In this document: piece by piece, positions 53,865 to 63,606 of the stretch
Layout: every line of letters begins with the position of its first letter
Position numbering within the stretch: position 1 is the first letter of the stretch
Assembly: GCF_003852895.1 (NCBI RefSeq)
Contig: NZ_QUSW01000001.1
Span: forward strand, 1,450,250-1,514,249
DNA from: Rhizobacter terrae
Lineage (GTDB): Bacteria > Pseudomonadota > Gammaproteobacteria > Burkholderiales > Burkholderiaceae_C
Reading direction: 5' to 3'
DNA: 64,000 bases
Made by a program: the position numbers and the translations under genes
Notes under the pieces: model-generated
Told to the model about the DNA's origin: nothing
Seen by the model: the letters and a program-made list of their open reading frames with translations, nothing else
Databases searched by the model: none

Positions 53865-54383
53865 TCAGCCGAGGATCTCTTCGACCGTCAGACCGCGCTT
53901 GGCAGCGATCTCGGCGGGCGTGCTGGTCGCCTTCAGCGCGTTCAGCGTAGCGCGGACCAGGTTGTACGGGTTGGTCGAACCGAGGCTCTTGGCCACGATG
54001 TCGGTCACGCCCATGACTTCGAACACGGCGCGCATCGGGCCGCCGGCGATGATGCCGTCACCGGGCTTGGCCGGAGCCATCAGGACGCGCGAAGCACCGT
54101 GCTCCCCGACCACCTTGTGGTGGATCGAGCCGTTCTTCAGCGAAACCTTGACCATGTTGCGGCGGGCCGATTCCATGGCCTTCTGCACCGCCACCGGCAC
54201 TTCCTTGGCCTTGCCCTTGCCCATGCCGATGCGGCCGTCGCCGTCACCGACCACGGTCAGCGCAGCGAAGCTCAGCGTACGGCCGCCCTTCACCACCTTG
54301 GTCACGCGGTTCACCGCGATCATCTTTTCCTTCAGACCGTCGTCGTTGCCTTCGGCCTGAGCGCGGGGTTGAAACTTTGCCAT
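53865..54383 (-). CDS. rpsE: 30S ribosomal protein S5
   Basis: This 172-residue protein has the double-stranded RNA-binding S5 domain ([20 protein letters not shown]) and the C-terminal domain ([20 protein letters not shown]). It helps accuracy of decoding and mRNA unwinding. It sits between rplR and rpmD. Confidence 0.99.
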   Translation of the reverse strand: MAKFQPRAQAEGNDDGLKEKMIAVNRVTKVVKGGRTLSFAALTVVGDGDGRIGMGKGKAKEVPVAVQKAMESARRNMVKVSLKNGSIHHKVVGEHGASRVLMAPAKPGDGIIAGGPMRAVFEVMGVTDIVAKSLGSTNPYNLVRATLNALKATSTPAEIAAKRGLTVEEILG

Positions 54384-54404
54384 TGTCGGATTCCTCTTGC
54401 GCGC

Positions 54405-54770
54405 TTAGAACTGGAGGCCGGCTTCACGCGCGGCTTCGGCCAGCGCCTTCACGCGGCCGTGGTACGCGAAACCAGCACGGTCGAAGGCAACCTTCTCGAC
54501 GCCCGCGGCCTTTGCCTTCTCGGCGATGCGCTTGCCGATGATGGCAGCGGCAGCGGCGTTGCCACCCTTGCCGGCAGCGCCCAGTTCCTTGCGGACATCG
54601 GCTTCGGCGGTGGAAGCGCTGGCCAGCACCTTCTGGCCGTCGTCGGAGATGACGCTGGCGTAGATGTGCAGGTTCGTGCGATGCACCGTCAGGCGAGCCA
54701 CGCGCTGCACGGCAATGCGTGCGCGGGTCTGGCGGGAGCGGCGGATACGCTGATCTTTTTTGTTCAACAT
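54405..54770 (-). CDS. rplR: 50S ribosomal protein L18
   Basis: This 121-residue protein binds 5S rRNA. It has the basic N-terminus [20 protein letters not shown], then [19 protein letters not shown] and the C-terminal [20 protein letters not shown]. It lies 12 bases after rplF. Confidence 0.99.
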   Translation of the reverse strand: MLNKKDQRIRRSRQTRARIAVQRVARLTVHRTNLHIYASVISDDGQKVLASASTAEADVRKELGAAGKGGNAAAAAIIGKRIAEKAKAAGVEKVAFDRAGFAYHGRVKALAEAAREAGLQF

Positions 54771-54782
54771 GGTCGTCGCTCC

Positions 54783-55316
54783 TTACTTCTTCTTGGTTTC
54801 CTTGAGGGAAACCTTTTCGTCCGCGTAGCGGATGCCCTTGCCCTTGTACGGCTCGGGAGGACGGATCGCGCGGACTTCAGCAGCGATCTGGCCCACCACT
54901 TGGCGGTCGGAACCCTTGATCAAAATTTCGGTCTGCGTCGGGCACTCAACCTTGATGCCCGCAGGCATGTCCTTGGCCACGGGGTGCGAGAAACCGATCT
55001 GCAGATTCAGCTTCTGGCCGGAAGCCTGGGCGCGGAAGCCCACGCCCACCAGCGTCAGCTTCTTCTCGAAGCCCTTGCTCACGCCGTTGACCATGTTGGC
55101 CACCAGGGCGCGCATGGTGCCGGACATGGCGTCGGCCTCGACGCTGTCGTTGGCCGGAGCGAAGGCCAGCTTGCCGCCTTCGTTCGTCACGGTCACGAGC
55201 GCATTCACGGGACGCACCAGCGTACCCAGGGCGCCCTTGACGCTGATCTGATCATTCTTGATCGACACTTCCACGCCTTGCGGGAGCGCGATCGGCATTT
55301 TTCCTACGCGGGACAT
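54783..55316 (-). CDS. rplF: 50S ribosomal protein L6
   Basis: This 177-residue protein has two L6 folds and the C-terminal signature [19 protein letters not shown]. It begins [19 protein letters not shown]. It lies near the factor-binding site of the large subunit. It lies 15 bases after rpsH. Confidence 0.99.
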   Translation of the reverse strand: MSRVGKMPIALPQGVEVSIKNDQISVKGALGTLVRPVNALVTVTNEGGKLAFAPANDSVEADAMSGTMRALVANMVNGVSKGFEKKLTLVGVGFRAQASGQKLNLQIGFSHPVAKDMPAGIKVECPTQTEILIKGSDRQVVGQIAAEVRAIRPPEPYKGKGIRYADEKVSLKETKKK

Positions 55317-55331
55317 TTCTTCCTCTCCCCC

Positions 55332-55727
55332 TTAGGCGACGTAGCAAAGCACTTCGCCGCCGATACCGGCTTGACGCGCCTTGCGGTCGGTCATCACGCC
55401 CTTGGGCGTCGTGACGATGGCAACACCCAGACCGTTCATCACGGACGGAATGTCGTGACGGCCCTTGTAGATGCGAAGACCGGGACGGCTCACACGCTCG
55501 ATGTGCTCGATGACGGGACGGCCGGCGTAGTACTTCAGGGTCACTTCGAGCTGCTGCTTGGCAGCATCACCCACCAGGGCGAAGTTCTCGATGTAGCCCT
55601 CGTCCTTCAGGACCTTGGCGATCGCCACTTTCAGCTTGGACGACGGCATCGTCACGCTGGCCTTTTCGACCATCTGCGCGTTGCGGATGCGAGTCAGCAT
55701 ATCGGCGATAGGATCACTCATGCTCAT
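55332..55727 (-). CDS. rpsH: 30S ribosomal protein S8
   Basis: This 131-residue primary 16S binder starts [19 protein letters not shown] and ends [20 protein letters not shown]. In enterobacteria S8 represses the spc operon by binding near rplE; whether that holds here cannot be seen directly. Confidence 0.99.
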   Translation of the reverse strand: MSMSDPIADMLTRIRNAQMVEKASVTMPSSKLKVAIAKVLKDEGYIENFALVGDAAKQQLEVTLKYYAGRPVIEHIERVSRPGLRIYKGRHDIPSVMNGLGVAIVTTPKGVMTDRKARQAGIGGEVLCYVA

Positions 55728-55751
55728 TCGAATATCTCCTGATCGGGCCGA

Positions 55752-56057
55752 TTACCAGCTGGCCTTGACGACACCGGGGATGTCGCCCTTGAAGGCCAGC
55801 TCACGGATCTTGTTACGGGCCAGGCCGAACTTGCGGAAAGTACCGCGCGGACGACCAGTCAGCTCGCAGCGGTTGCGCATGCGGGTCGGGTAGGCGTTGC
55901 GGGGCAGCTTCTGCAGCTCCAGGCGGGCGGCGTAGCGCTCTTCGTCCGACTTCTTGGCGTCGTTCGCAGTGGCCTTCAGCTCGGCGTACTTCTTGGCGAA
56001 CTTGGCGACCAGTTGCTCGCGCTTTTCTTCGCGCTTGATGAGGGAAAGTTTAGCCAC
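55752..56057 (-). CDS. rpsN: 30S ribosomal protein S14
   Basis: This 101-residue protein is the longer, cysteine-poor (zinc-free) form of S14: [20 protein letters not shown] at the start and [20 protein letters not shown] near the end. The start is a GTG at 56057, eight bases after the rplE stop. A longer frame upstream runs into rplE and is rejected. Confidence 0.98.
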   Translation of the reverse strand: MAKLSLIKREEKREQLVAKFAKKYAELKATANDAKKSDEERYAARLELQKLPRNAYPTRMRNRCELTGRPRGTFRKFGLARNKIRELAFKGDIPGVVKASW

Positions 56058-56065
56058 GGGCCACC

Positions 56066-56620
56066 TCAGTTCTTGAACGGGAATTTGAAGGCAGCGAGGA
56101 GCGCCTTGCACTCGTCGTCCGACTTCGCGGTCGTCGTGATGCTGATGTTCAGACCACGCAGGGCATCGACCTTGTCGTACTCGATCTCGGGGAAGATGAT
56201 CTGCTCTTTGACGCCGATGTTGTAGTTGCCACGGCCGTCGAACGAGCGACCCGAGATCCCGCGGAAGTCGCGCACGCGCGGCAGCGCGATGGTGACGAAG
56301 CGGTCAAGGAATTCGTACATGCGAACGCCGCGCAGCGTGACCATGGTGCCGATGGGCACGCCGTCACGGATCTTGAAGCCGGCGATGGCCTTCTTGGACT
56401 TGGTGACCACCGGCTTCTGGCCGGCGATCTTGGTCAGGTCGCCCACGGCGTGTTCCATGACCTTCTTGTCCGACACTGCCTCGCTTACACCCATGTTCAG
56501 GGTGATCTTGGTCAGGCGGGGGACTTCCATGATCGACTTGTAGCCGAACTTCTTGACGAGCTCGGGGACGATCTTTTCGCGGTAAACCTGTTGCAGGCGT
56601 GCGGTTTGTTGTTCAGCCAT
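56066..56620 (-). CDS. rplE: 50S ribosomal protein L5
   Basis: This 184-residue protein contacts 5S rRNA and P-site tRNA. It has [40 protein letters not shown] and the C-terminal [20 protein letters not shown]. It lies between rplX and rpsN. Confidence 0.99.
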   Translation of the reverse strand: MAEQQTARLQQVYREKIVPELVKKFGYKSIMEVPRLTKITLNMGVSEAVSDKKVMEHAVGDLTKIAGQKPVVTKSKKAIAGFKIRDGVPIGTMVTLRGVRMYEFLDRFVTIALPRVRDFRGISGRSFDGRGNYNIGVKEQIIFPEIEYDKVDALRGLNISITTTAKSDDECKALLAAFKFPFKN

Positions 56621-56629
56621 GATGACCTC

Positions 56630-56947
56630 TTACGCCTTGATCTCTTCGCCGCTGGACTTGAAGACGCGGACCTTGGTCTTGTCTGCCAGGAACTTGACGC
56701 CCACGCGATCGGCCTTGCCGGTCGCGGGGTTGAAGATGGCGATGTTGGACTGATGGATGGGCAGGGTCTTGTCGATCACGCCACCGGTGGTGCCCTTCAT
56801 GGGGTTCGGCTTAACGTGCTTCTTGACGACGTTGACACCCTCGACGACCACACGGTCGTCATCGACGCGCTGCGTCACGGTGCCGCGCTTGCCCTTGTCG
56901 CGGCCGGTCAACACGATGACCTGGTCGCCTTTGCGAATCTTGTTCAT
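56630..56947 (-). CDS. rplX: 50S ribosomal protein L24
   Basis: This 105-residue assembly initiator has the KOW motif [20 protein letters not shown] at its start and [20 protein letters not shown] after it. It follows rplN by 20 bases. Confidence 0.99.
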   Translation of the reverse strand: MNKIRKGDQVIVLTGRDKGKRGTVTQRVDDDRVVVEGVNVVKKHVKPNPMKGTTGGVIDKTLPIHQSNIAIFNPATGKADRVGVKFLADKTKVRVFKSSGEEIKA

Positions 56948-56967
56948 GGCCTGTCCTTAACCGCGGC

Positions 56968-57336
56968 TTAGAGAACTTCAGGAGCCAGCGAAACGATCTT
57001 CATGAAGCGCTCGGTGCGCAGTTCACGGGTGACCGGTCCGAAGATGCGGGTGCCGATGGGCTCGAGCTTGGCGTTCAGCAGGACGGCGGCATTGCCGTCA
57101 AACTTGACCAGCGAGCCGTCTTGACGGCGAACACCCTTGGCGGTGCGAACGACGACGGCACTGTAGACCTCGCCCTTCTTCACACGACCGCGCGGCGCAG
57201 CTTCCTTGATGCTGACCTTGATCACATCACCGATGCCGGCATAGCGGCGCTTGGAGCCGCCCAGCACCTTGATGCACATGACGGATTTCGCACCAGTGTT
57301 GTCCGCGACATCCAGCCGCGACTGCATTTGAATCAT
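56968..57336 (-). CDS. rplN: 50S ribosomal protein L14
   Basis: This 122-residue protein starts [20 protein letters not shown] and has the signature [20 protein letters not shown]. It forms an intersubunit bridge. It is the first gene of the spc operon. A strong promoter lies 170-200 bases upstream, giving a leader of about 160 bases with a hairpin. Confidence 0.99.
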   Translation of the reverse strand: MIQMQSRLDVADNTGAKSVMCIKVLGGSKRRYAGIGDVIKVSIKEAAPRGRVKKGEVYSAVVVRTAKGVRRQDGSLVKFDGNAAVLLNAKLEPIGTRIFGPVTRELRTERFMKIVSLAPEVL

Positions 57337-57462
57337 GTTCTCTGTCCCCAACTTGAATCGCTCGCCGCGCCATGACCACCATGACGCCAACTCCCGATCA
57401 GTCTTGGGCCCGTCACCTCCGGACTTGCATCCTTTGGCGGTTGGGCGGAGCCGGACTCGTTT

Positions 57463-57480
57463 GCGCAACGCATGTTGCGC
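57463..57480 (-). other. Hairpin in the rplN leader
   Basis: GCGCAAC (57463-57469) and GTTGCGC (57474-57480) form a perfect 7-bp stem with a 4-base loop. It lies about 20 bases after the predicted start point of the spc promoter, so it would be near the 5' end of the mRNA. Confidence 0.5.
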
Positions 57481-57503
57481 CTGAAATTCCAGCGAAGTCG
57501 GCG

Positions 57504-57533
57504 ATTATGGCCCGCAGGGATAACCCCTGTCAA
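57504..57533 (-). promoter_or_regulatory. Promoter of the spc operon (rplN)
   Basis: On the minus strand TTGACA (57528-57533) is followed after 18 bases by CATAAT (57504-57509). That is a full -35 match and a -10 with one mismatch. It lies between the peroxiredoxin stop and rplN. The position equals that of the spc promoter in Escherichia coli. Confidence 0.78.
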
Positions 57534-57549
57534 GCTACGCCTTTGCTTT

Positions 57550-57576
57550 AGGCCGACACCTCCAGGGTATCGGCCT
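57550..57576 (-). other. Hairpin after the peroxiredoxin gene
   Basis: On the minus strand AGGCCGATACC and GGTGTCGGCCT pair over 11 bases (one G-U) with a 5-base loop, 24 bases after the peroxiredoxin stop. The stem is strong but AAAGC follows instead of a U-run. It may protect the 3' end or act with Rho. Confidence 0.5.
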
Positions 57577-57599
57577 CTTCTGTCGTCAGGCCAATCCGC

Positions 57600-58103
57600 T
57601 CAGGCGACCTGCTTGAGCATGGTCTCCACGTTGCTCACTTCGAATTTGCCGGGTGCCTCGATGTTCAGCGTCTTGACCACGCCGTTGTCCACCAACATGG
57701 AGAAGCGCTGTGAGCGCACACCCATGCCCTTGGCGGTCAGGTCCAGCGTCAGGCCCAGCGCTTTGGTCCACTCGGCGCTGCCATCAGCCATCATGCGAAC
57801 CTTGCCGGACGTTTTCTGATCGCGGCCCCAGGCGCCCATCACGAAGGCGTCGTTCACCGAGACGCACCAGATCTCATCCACACCGGCAGCCTTGAGCTTG
57901 TCGGCTTGCTGGACGTAACCCGGCACATGCTGGGCCGAGCAGGTCGGCGTGAACGCACCAGGCAGCGCGAAGACGGCGATCTTCTTGCCCGAGGTTTCCT
58001 TTTCGATGTCGAAGGTGTTCGGGCCGATCGAACACCCATTGCCTTCGACTTCCACGTATTCCTGCAGCTTGCCCGCGGGCAGCTTGTCGCCAACCTTGAT
58101 CAT
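57600..58103 (-). CDS. Peroxiredoxin (Prx5/PMP20 type)
   Basis: This 167-residue thiol peroxidase reduces hydrogen peroxide or alkyl hydroperoxides. The active site is PGAFTPTCSAQHVPGY with peroxidatic C55. C24 and C80 are further cysteines, and no typical 2-Cys C-terminal resolving motif is present. The segment GVRSQRFSMLVDNGVVKTLN is typical of the Prx5 group, which uses glutathione/glutaredoxin or thioredoxin. It lies between rpsQ and rplN on the same strand, 112 bases after rpsQ, with AGGAGG upstream of the ATG. It could be the last cistron of the S10 operon. Confidence 0.93.
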   Translation of the reverse strand: MIKVGDKLPAGKLQEYVEVEGNGCSIGPNTFDIEKETSGKKIAVFALPGAFTPTCSAQHVPGYVQQADKLKAAGVDEIWCVSVNDAFVMGAWGRDQKTSGKVRMMADGSAEWTKALGLTLDLTAKGMGVRSQRFSMLVDNGVVKTLNIEAPGKFEVSNVETMLKQVA

Positions 58104-58215
58104 GTTTGCCTCCTGGCTTCTTGAGATTCACAACGAAAAACGGCCGGCCGCCAGTATCCCAGCGTGCCGACCGTCATGCGCCGAAGGCTTGGAAAGCCCT
58201 GGCGTCCGGGCCTGA

Positions 58216-58500
58216 TTAGACCTCGCGAGCCTTCTCGACCAAGCGGGTCACGACCCAGGACTTGGTTTTGGAGATGGGTCGGCTCTCAGCAATCTCGACC
58301 ACGTCGCCCATCTTGTACTCGCCCTTTTCGTCATGGGCGTGGTACTTCGAGGACTTCGCGACGATCTTGCCGTACAGCTCGTGCTTGGTGCGACGCTCGA
58401 CCAGGACCGTGATGGTCTTGGAGCGCTTGTCGCTGACGACCTTGCCCACCAGCGTACGGGTGTTCTTGGCCTTGGCTTCGGTTTGGGTTGCAGCGGTCAT
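58216..58500 (-). CDS. rpsQ: 30S ribosomal protein S17
   Basis: This 94-residue OB-fold protein has [20 protein letters not shown] and [20 protein letters not shown]. An extra N-terminal stretch of about 14 residues precedes the core. Its start overlaps the rpmC stop by four bases (ATGA). It ends the S10 operon in the usual order. Confidence 0.98.
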   Translation of the reverse strand: MTAATQTEAKAKNTRTLVGKVVSDKRSKTITVLVERRTKHELYGKIVAKSSKYHAHDEKGEYKMGDVVEIAESRPISKTKSWVVTRLVEKAREV

Positions 58501-58697
58501 TTCGCGGCTTCCTTCTTCTTTTGCGCCAGGATCGTCTTGGCGCGAGCGATGTCACGGCGGGTCTTGCCCAGCTGCGAATGGTTGGTCAGCTGCTGGGTCG
58601 CCTTCTGCATGCGAAGGCCGAAATGGGCCTTCAGCAGGTCGGCGACTTCCTTCTCGAGGCCGGCGACATCCTTGCTGCGGAATTCAGATGCTTTCAT
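58497..58697 (-). CDS. rpmC: 50S ribosomal protein L29
   Basis: This 66-residue helical hairpin protein ([20 protein letters not shown], then [18 protein letters not shown]) lies near the tunnel exit and the trigger-factor docking site. It follows rplP by 20 bases. Confidence 0.98.
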   Translation of the reverse strand: MKASEFRSKDVAGLEKEVADLLKAHFGLRMQKATQQLTNHSQLGKTRRDIARAKTILAQKKKEAAK

Positions 58698-58717
58698 GGT
58701 GTTTCTCCGTCGGCTGA

Positions 58718-59134
58718 TTACAGGCCGACCTGGCGGGCCACGAAAGTCGTCTTCAGCGGCAGCTTGGCCGAAGCCAAGAGGAACGCCTCACGAGCGAGCT
58801 CTTCAGGAACGCCGTTGATTTCGTACAGCACCTTGCCCGGCTGGATCTCGGCGACGTAGTACTCGGGGTTGCCCTTGCCGTTGCCCATGCGGACTTCAGC
58901 CGGCTTTTGCGAGATCGGCTTGTCCGGGAAGATGCGGATCCAGATGCGACCGCCGCGCTTCACGTGACGCGAGATCGCGCGACGGGCTGCTTCGATCTGG
59001 CGCGCGGTCAGACGGCCGCGCTCGGTGGCCTTCAGGCCGAAATCGCCGAACGACACATTCGCGCCGCGGGTGGCGATGCCGGTGTTACGGCCCTTCTGTT
59101 CCTTGCGGAATTTTCTGCGTGCGGGTTGCAGCAT
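58718..59134 (-). CDS. rplP: 50S ribosomal protein L16
   Basis: This 138-residue protein starts [20 protein letters not shown] and has [20 protein letters not shown] plus [20 protein letters not shown]. It organises the A site of the peptidyl transferase centre. It starts two bases after the rpsC stop. Confidence 0.99.
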   Translation of the reverse strand: MLQPARRKFRKEQKGRNTGIATRGANVSFGDFGLKATERGRLTARQIEAARRAISRHVKRGGRIWIRIFPDKPISQKPAEVRMGNGKGNPEYYVAEIQPGKVLYEINGVPEELAREAFLLASAKLPLKTTFVARQVGL

Positions 59135-59136
59135 GC

Positions 59137-60009
59137 TTATTCTCCTTTGGCGCCAGGCGCGGCCTTGCGGACACGCTTGACGGCCGGGCTCTTGGCGGCG
59201 TCGCCACCGGCGTCAGCCGGCTTGTCGCTGCCGTCAACCGGCGCGCCACCTTGGCGCGGAGCGCGGTCGCCACGGCCACCGGCCGGACCACGACGCTCAC
59301 CGGGGGCGCCCGGACGAGCCGGACGACGCGGACGGCGATCTTCCTCTTGCGCCGGGGCTTGCACGCCCGGAGCTTCACCATGCGCCAGACGGTCGCCACG
59401 GTAGACCCAGCACTTGACGCCGATGACGCCATAGGTGGTCTTGGCTTCAGAGAAGCCGTAGTCGATGTCGGCCTTCAGCGTATGAAGGGGAACGCGGCCT
59501 TCGCGATACCACTCGCAGCGAGCGATTTCGATGCCGTTCAGGCGACCCGAGGACATGATCTTGATGCCCTGGGCGCCCAGGCGCATGGCGTTCTGCATGG
59601 CGCGCTTCATCGCGCGGCGGAACATGATGCGCTTTTCGAGCTGCTGGGTGATGCTGTCGGCGATCAGCTGGGCATCGATTTCGGGCTTGCGCACTTCCTC
59701 GATGTTCACCGCCACGGGCACGCCCAGGCGACGGCCCAGTTCGGCCTTCAGGTTCTCGATGTCCTCGCCCTTCTTGCCGATCACGACGCCCGGACGAGCC
59801 GAGAAGATCGTGATGCGAGCGTTCTTGGCGGGGCGCTCGATCAGGATGCGCGACACCGCAGCGCTCTTGAGACGCGCCTTGAGGTAGTCACGAACCTTCA
59901 GGTCTTCGGCCAGCATCGTCGCGAAGTTCTGGTTCGACGCGTACCAACGCGAGGCCCAGTTGCGCGTGACGGGGAGGCGGAAGCCAACCGGATGAATCTT
60001 TTGTCCCAT
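59137..60009 (-). CDS. rpsC: 30S ribosomal protein S3 with long C-terminal tail
   Basis: This 290-residue protein has the KH domain ([20 protein letters not shown]) and the C-terminal S3 domain ([20 protein letters not shown]), ending near CWVYRGDRL at about residue 216. The following 70-75 residues are low complexity, rich in Arg, Pro, Gly and Ala. Typical S3 is about 210-235 residues. The ATG at 60009 gives the standard [12 protein letters not shown] start. S3 forms part of the mRNA entry helicase. Confidence 0.98.
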   Translation of the reverse strand: MGQKIHPVGFRLPVTRNWASRWYASNQNFATMLAEDLKVRDYLKARLKSAAVSRILIERPAKNARITIFSARPGVVIGKKGEDIENLKAELGRRLGVPVAVNIEEVRKPEIDAQLIADSITQQLEKRIMFRRAMKRAMQNAMRLGAQGIKIMSSGRLNGIEIARCEWYREGRVPLHTLKADIDYGFSEAKTTYGVIGVKCWVYRGDRLAHGEAPGVQAPAQEEDRRPRRPARPGAPGERRGPAGGRGDRAPRQGGAPVDGSDKPADAGGDAAKSPAVKRVRKAAPGAKGE

Positions 60010-60017
60010 GGTCTTCC

Positions 60018-60347
60018 TCAGTTCCCGACGGTCACGAAGATGTGGCAAGTCGGCTTGCTGATGCGGTTGCCGCGGCCCTTGGCGCGCGCGGAGAAACGCT
60101 TCAGCGTAGCGCCTTGCTCGACGTAGATCGTCTTGACCTTGAGCTCGTCGATGTCGGCACCGTCGTTGTGCTCGGCGTTCGCGATCGCGGACTCCAGAGC
60201 CTTCTTGATGATGCCAGCTGCCTTCTTGGGGGTGAACGTCAGGATGTTGATGGCCTGGTCCACCTTCTTGCCGCGGATCATGTCAGCCACCAGCCGACCC
60301 TTGTCGGCAGACAGGCGGACACCGCGAACGATTGAACGGGTTTCCAT
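60018..60347 (-). CDS. rplV: 50S ribosomal protein L22
   Basis: This 109-residue protein has [20 protein letters not shown] and the tunnel-lining loop before [19 protein letters not shown]. The ATG at 60347 was chosen over one two codons upstream because AAGGA is then six bases away. It follows rpsS by nine bases. Confidence 0.98.
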   Translation of the reverse strand: METRSIVRGVRLSADKGRLVADMIRGKKVDQAINILTFTPKKAAGIIKKALESAIANAEHNDGADIDELKVKTIYVEQGATLKRFSARAKGRGNRISKPTCHIFVTVGN

Positions 60348-60356
60348 CGTCATTCC

Positions 60357-60635
60357 TTATTTCTTCGCGGCCTTCTTGTCGGCCGGGTGCCCCTTGAACG
60401 TGCGGGTGAGCGCAAATTCGCCGAGCTTGTGGCCGACCATCTGGTCAGTGACGTACACAGGCACGTGCTGCTTGCCGTTGTGGACGGCGATCGTCAACCC
60501 GATGAAGTCGGGGAGGATCGTCGAGCGGCGCGACCAGGTCTTGATCGGCTTCTTGTCCTTGACGGCGACGGCCTTGTCGACCTTGGCCATCAGGTGATGG
60601 TCGACGAAGGGACCCTTTTTCAGTGAGCGCGTCAT
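60357..60635 (-). CDS. rpsS: 30S ribosomal protein S19
   Basis: This 92-residue head protein starts [20 protein letters not shown] and has [20 protein letters not shown] and [15 protein letters not shown]. It lies nine bases after rplB. Confidence 0.99.
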   Translation of the reverse strand: MTRSLKKGPFVDHHLMAKVDKAVAVKDKKPIKTWSRRSTILPDFIGLTIAVHNGKQHVPVYVTDQMVGHKLGEFALTRTFKGHPADKKAAKK

Positions 60636-60644
60636 GTCGGCTCC

Positions 60645-61469
60645 TTACTTCTTGCGACGCGAGACGATCATCGTCTGCGTGCGCTTGTTGTTGCGGGTGC
60701 GGTAGCCCTTGGTCATCGTGTTCCACGGGGACACGGGGACCTGGCCCTCGCCGGTACGGCCTTCACCACCACCGTGCGGGTGATCCACCGGGTTCATGGC
60801 AACGCCACGAACCGTCGGGCGGATGCCCTTCCAGCGAATGGCACCAGCCTTGCCGTATTGGCGCAGGTTGTGCTCTTCGTTGGACACCTCGCCGATCGTG
60901 GCGCGGCAGTCGATGTGGATCTTGCGCACTTCACCAGAGCGCAGGCGCAGCTGGGCGTAGATGCCTTCGCGGGCCAGCAGCGTCACCGACGTGCCGGCGG
61001 AGCGGGCGATCTGGGCACCCTTGCCCGGCAGCATTTCGATGCAGTGGATCGTCGAACCCACCGGGATGTTGCGAATCGGCAGCGTGTTGCCAGCCTTGAT
61101 CGGAGCCTCGGCGCCGCTCAGGATGGTTGCACCGACTTCAAGGCCACGCGGGGCGATGATGTAGCGGCGCTCGCCGTCGGCGTAGCAGACCAGCGCGATG
61201 TGGGCGGTGCGGTTCGGGTCGTACTCGATGCGCTCAACCTTCGCCGGAATGCCGTCCTTGTTGCGCACGAAATCGACGACGCGGTAGTGGTGCTTGTGGC
61301 CACCACCCTTGTGACGCATCGTGATGTGGCCGTTGTTGTTGCGGCCGGCGTGCTGGAATTGCGGCTCGAGCAGAGACGCTTCCGGCTTGCCCTTGTGCAG
61401 GTGCGGATGCACCACCTTCACCACGGCACGGCGGCCAGGCGAAGTCGGCTTGACTTTGATGACGGCCAT
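60645..61469 (-). CDS. rplB: 50S ribosomal protein L2
   Basis: This 274-residue protein has the RNA-binding OB and SH3-like domains and the conserved [20 protein letters not shown] near the peptidyl transferase centre, including the essential His. Start [20 protein letters not shown]. Its start overlaps the rplW stop by one base (TAATG). Confidence 0.99.
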   Translation of the reverse strand: MAVIKVKPTSPGRRAVVKVVHPHLHKGKPEASLLEPQFQHAGRNNNGHITMRHKGGGHKHHYRVVDFVRNKDGIPAKVERIEYDPNRTAHIALVCYADGERRYIIAPRGLEVGATILSGAEAPIKAGNTLPIRNIPVGSTIHCIEMLPGKGAQIARSAGTSVTLLAREGIYAQLRLRSGEVRKIHIDCRATIGEVSNEEHNLRQYGKAGAIRWKGIRPTVRGVAMNPVDHPHGGGEGRTGEGQVPVSPWNTMTKGYRTRNNKRTQTMIVSRRKK

Positions 61470-61783
61470 TACGCGGCCTCCCCGGAGAAGTTGAGCTCTT
61501 GGCCCGCCTTCAGCGACACGTACGCCTTCTTGACGTGGTCGCGGCGGCCGATCGAACGCCCGAAGCGCTTGACCTTGCCCTTTTGCGTGACGGTCTGCAC
61601 CGACTCGACCTCGACCTTGAACATCAGTTCAACGGCAGCCTTGATCTCGGGCTTGGTCGCGTCGCGCAGGACCTTGAACAGCACCTGGTTCTGCTTCTCG
61701 GCAACCATGGTGGCCTTTTCGGACACGATGGGCGCCACAAGCACCTGGGCCAGGCGGCCCTCATTGAATTTCGAGGTGCTCAT
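61469..61783 (-). CDS. rplW: 50S ribosomal protein L23
   Basis: This 104-residue tunnel-exit protein has [20 protein letters not shown] and [20 protein letters not shown]. It is the dock for signal recognition particle and trigger factor. The ATG at 61783 overlaps the rplD stop by four bases; a longer upstream frame is rejected because it reads through rplD. Confidence 0.98.
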   Translation of the reverse strand: MSTSKFNEGRLAQVLVAPIVSEKATMVAEKQNQVLFKVLRDATKPEIKAAVELMFKVEVESVQTVTQKGKVKRFGRSIGRRDHVKKAYVSLKAGQELNFSGEAA

Positions 61784-62400
61784 CCCAGCATCTCCTTGAG
61801 TTGCTCGATCGCAGCCTTCGTCACGAGCACCTTCTTGAAGTACACGAGCGACAGCGGATCGGCGTAGCGAGGCTCGATCACCAGGACGTTGGACAGGTTG
61901 CGCGAAGCCAGGGCGAGGTTGTCGTCGATCTGGTCGGCGATCACCAGCACCGAGTTCAGGCCCATGGCCTTGAACTTCGCGGCGAGCTGCTTGGTCTTGG
62001 GCGAATCGACGGTCAGCGAGTCCACCACGGCCAGACGGCCTTCGCGGGCGAGCTGCGAGAAGATGGCAGCCATGCCGGCGCGGTACATCTTCTTGTTGAC
62101 CTTCTGGGTGAAGTTTTCGTCGGGGCTGTTCGGGAAGATCCGACCGCCTCCGCGCCACAGCGGCGACGAAGACATACCGGCGCGAGCGCGACCGGTGCCC
62201 TTCTGGCGCCACGGCTTCTTCGTGGTGTGCTTGACCTCAGCGCGGTCGAGCTGGGCACGGGTGCCCTGGCGCGCGTTGGCCTGGAAGGCCACGACGACCT
62301 GGTGGACCAGAGCCTCGTTGTAGTCACGCGCGAACACCGTGTCCGGCGCGTCGACCTTCGAGGTGGCCTGACCCTGTTCGTTCAGGAGCTCGAGCTGCAT
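61780..62400 (-). CDS. rplD: 50S ribosomal protein L4
   Basis: This 206-residue protein has the tunnel loop region [20 protein letters not shown] and [20 protein letters not shown]. In gammaproteobacteria L4 also represses the S10 operon. It begins one base inside the rplC stop (TAATG). Confidence 0.99.
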   Translation of the reverse strand: MQLELLNEQGQATSKVDAPDTVFARDYNEALVHQVVVAFQANARQGTRAQLDRAEVKHTTKKPWRQKGTGRARAGMSSSPLWRGGGRIFPNSPDENFTQKVNKKMYRAGMAAIFSQLAREGRLAVVDSLTVDSPKTKQLAAKFKAMGLNSVLVIADQIDDNLALASRNLSNVLVIEPRYADPLSLVYFKKVLVTKAAIEQLKEMLG

Positions 62401-63071
62401 TACTGGGCTCCCTTCTTGACCTTGACCTTGACAGCAGGGCGCACGACCACGTGGCCATTCTTGGAGCCCGGCACCGCGCCGCGAACCAGCAGGAGCTGGC
62501 GTGCTTCGTCGATGCGAACGATGTCGAGGTTCTGGGTGGTGACGGTTTCGTCGCCCATATGGCCGGTCATCTTCTTGCCCGGGAACACGCGACCCGGATC
62601 CTGCGCCATGGAGATCGAGCCCGGCACGTTGTGCGAACGGCTGTTACCGTGCGACGCGCGCTGCGAGCTGAAGTTGTGGCGCTTGATGGTGCCGGCGTAG
62701 CCCTTGCCGATGGAGGTGCCTTGCACGTCCACGAGCTGTCCAACGGCAAAAGTGGTCACGGGCACTTGGGCGCCGGGCTTGAAGCCGGCAGCCACATCGG
62801 CCGCAACACGGAATTCCTTGAGGATTTCACCGGCTTCGACACCTGCCTTGGCGAGGTGGCCGGCTTCCGGCTTGGTCACGCGCGATGCCTTGCGCGAACC
62901 GAACGCCACTTGAATGGCGCTGTAGCCGTCGGTCTCTTCGGTCTTGACCTGGGCAACGCGGTTGTTGGACACGTCGAGCACGGTCACGGGAATGGCGTCG
63001 CCATCGTCCGTGAAGATGCGCATCATGCCCACCTTGCGGCCCAGCAATCCGAGGCGATTGCTAAGACTCAT
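62400..63071 (-). CDS. rplC: 50S ribosomal protein L3
   Basis: This 223-residue protein starts [20 protein letters not shown] and has the long loop ([20 protein letters not shown], with the methylatable Gln nearby) that reaches the peptidyl transferase centre. An upstream in-frame start is not used because the family starts here. It is preceded by a promoter and leader hairpin and appears to be the first gene of the S10 operon proper. Confidence 0.99.
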   Translation of the reverse strand: MSLSNRLGLLGRKVGMMRIFTDDGDAIPVTVLDVSNNRVAQVKTEETDGYSAIQVAFGSRKASRVTKPEAGHLAKAGVEAGEILKEFRVAADVAAGFKPGAQVPVTTFAVGQLVDVQGTSIGKGYAGTIKRHNFSSQRASHGNSRSHNVPGSISMAQDPGRVFPGKKMTGHMGDETVTTQNLDIVRIDEARQLLLVRGAVPGSKNGHVVVRPAVKVKVKKGAQ

Positions 63072-63144
63072 GGTTTTTCTCCAGCCCCGCGAACGAGGCC
63101 TTTGTTTCAAACGTCCAACATCGATTGGCTGGACTGACGAAGGT

Positions 63145-63177
63145 GCAAAGGCGCGTCCGAAATGGACGCGCCTTTGC
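63145..63177 (-). promoter_or_regulatory. Strong leader hairpin upstream of rplC
   Basis: GCAAAGGCGCGTCC and GGACGCGCCTTTGC form a perfect 14-bp stem with a 5-base loop. ACCTTCG follows, with no U-run. It begins about six bases after the predicted transcription start, so it would lie at the very 5' end of the rplC mRNA. Confidence 0.7.
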
Positions 63178-63189
63178 GGAAAGCCTGCG

Positions 63190-63217
63190 ATTGTAGCAGA
63201 AGCCGCTCGAGCGACAA
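63190..63217 (-). promoter_or_regulatory. Promoter upstream of rplC
   Basis: On the minus strand TTGTCG (63212-63217) is followed after 16 bases by TACAAT (63190-63195). A TGC in front of the latter makes it an extended -10. The start point would be near 63183, giving a leader of about 110 bases to rplC. The position is 20 bases after the rpsJ stop. Confidence 0.7.
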
Positions 63218-63237
63218 CTGCCTCACCGTAGGGCTAT

Positions 63238-63549
63238 TTATTGCAGCTTGATCTCGACGTCCACGCCGGCGGGCAGGTCGAGCTTCATCAGCGCGTCCAC
63301 CGTCTTGTCGGTCGGGTCGACGATGTCCATCAGGCGCTGGTGCGTACGGATCTCGAACTGGTCGCGGCTGGTCTTGTTGACGTGCGGCGAACGCAGGATG
63401 TCGAAACGTTGCATGCGGGTCGGCAGGGGCACCGGGCCCTTGACGATCGCGCCGGTGCGCTTGGCGGTGTCGACGATTTCGAGGGCCGACTGGTCGATCA
63501 GCTTGTAGTCAAACGCCTTGAGGCGGATGCGGATCTTTTGCTTTTGCAT
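63238..63549 (-). CDS. rpsJ: 30S ribosomal protein S10
   Basis: This 103-residue protein starts [20 protein letters not shown] and has [26 protein letters not shown] in its loop. S10 is part of the 30S head and also the NusE antitermination factor. It lies 97 bases after tuf and is separated from rplC by 166 bases with a promoter, so here it groups with the str operon. Confidence 0.99.
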   Translation of the reverse strand: MQKQKIRIRLKAFDYKLIDQSALEIVDTAKRTGAIVKGPVPLPTRMQRFDILRSPHVNKTSRDQFEIRTHQRLMDIVDPTDKTVDALMKLDLPAGVDVEIKLQ

Positions 63550-63606
63550 GACGATTCCTTAAAAGAGCGATGCGGCCGGTGACGACCGCGATGTGTAGTG
63601 CAAAGG

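Noticed and set aside
61784..62212. N-terminal extension of L23 upstream of 61783
   Set aside because: It reads rplD in a wrong frame; the L23 start overlaps the rplD stop as ATGA, and the family N-terminus begins there.
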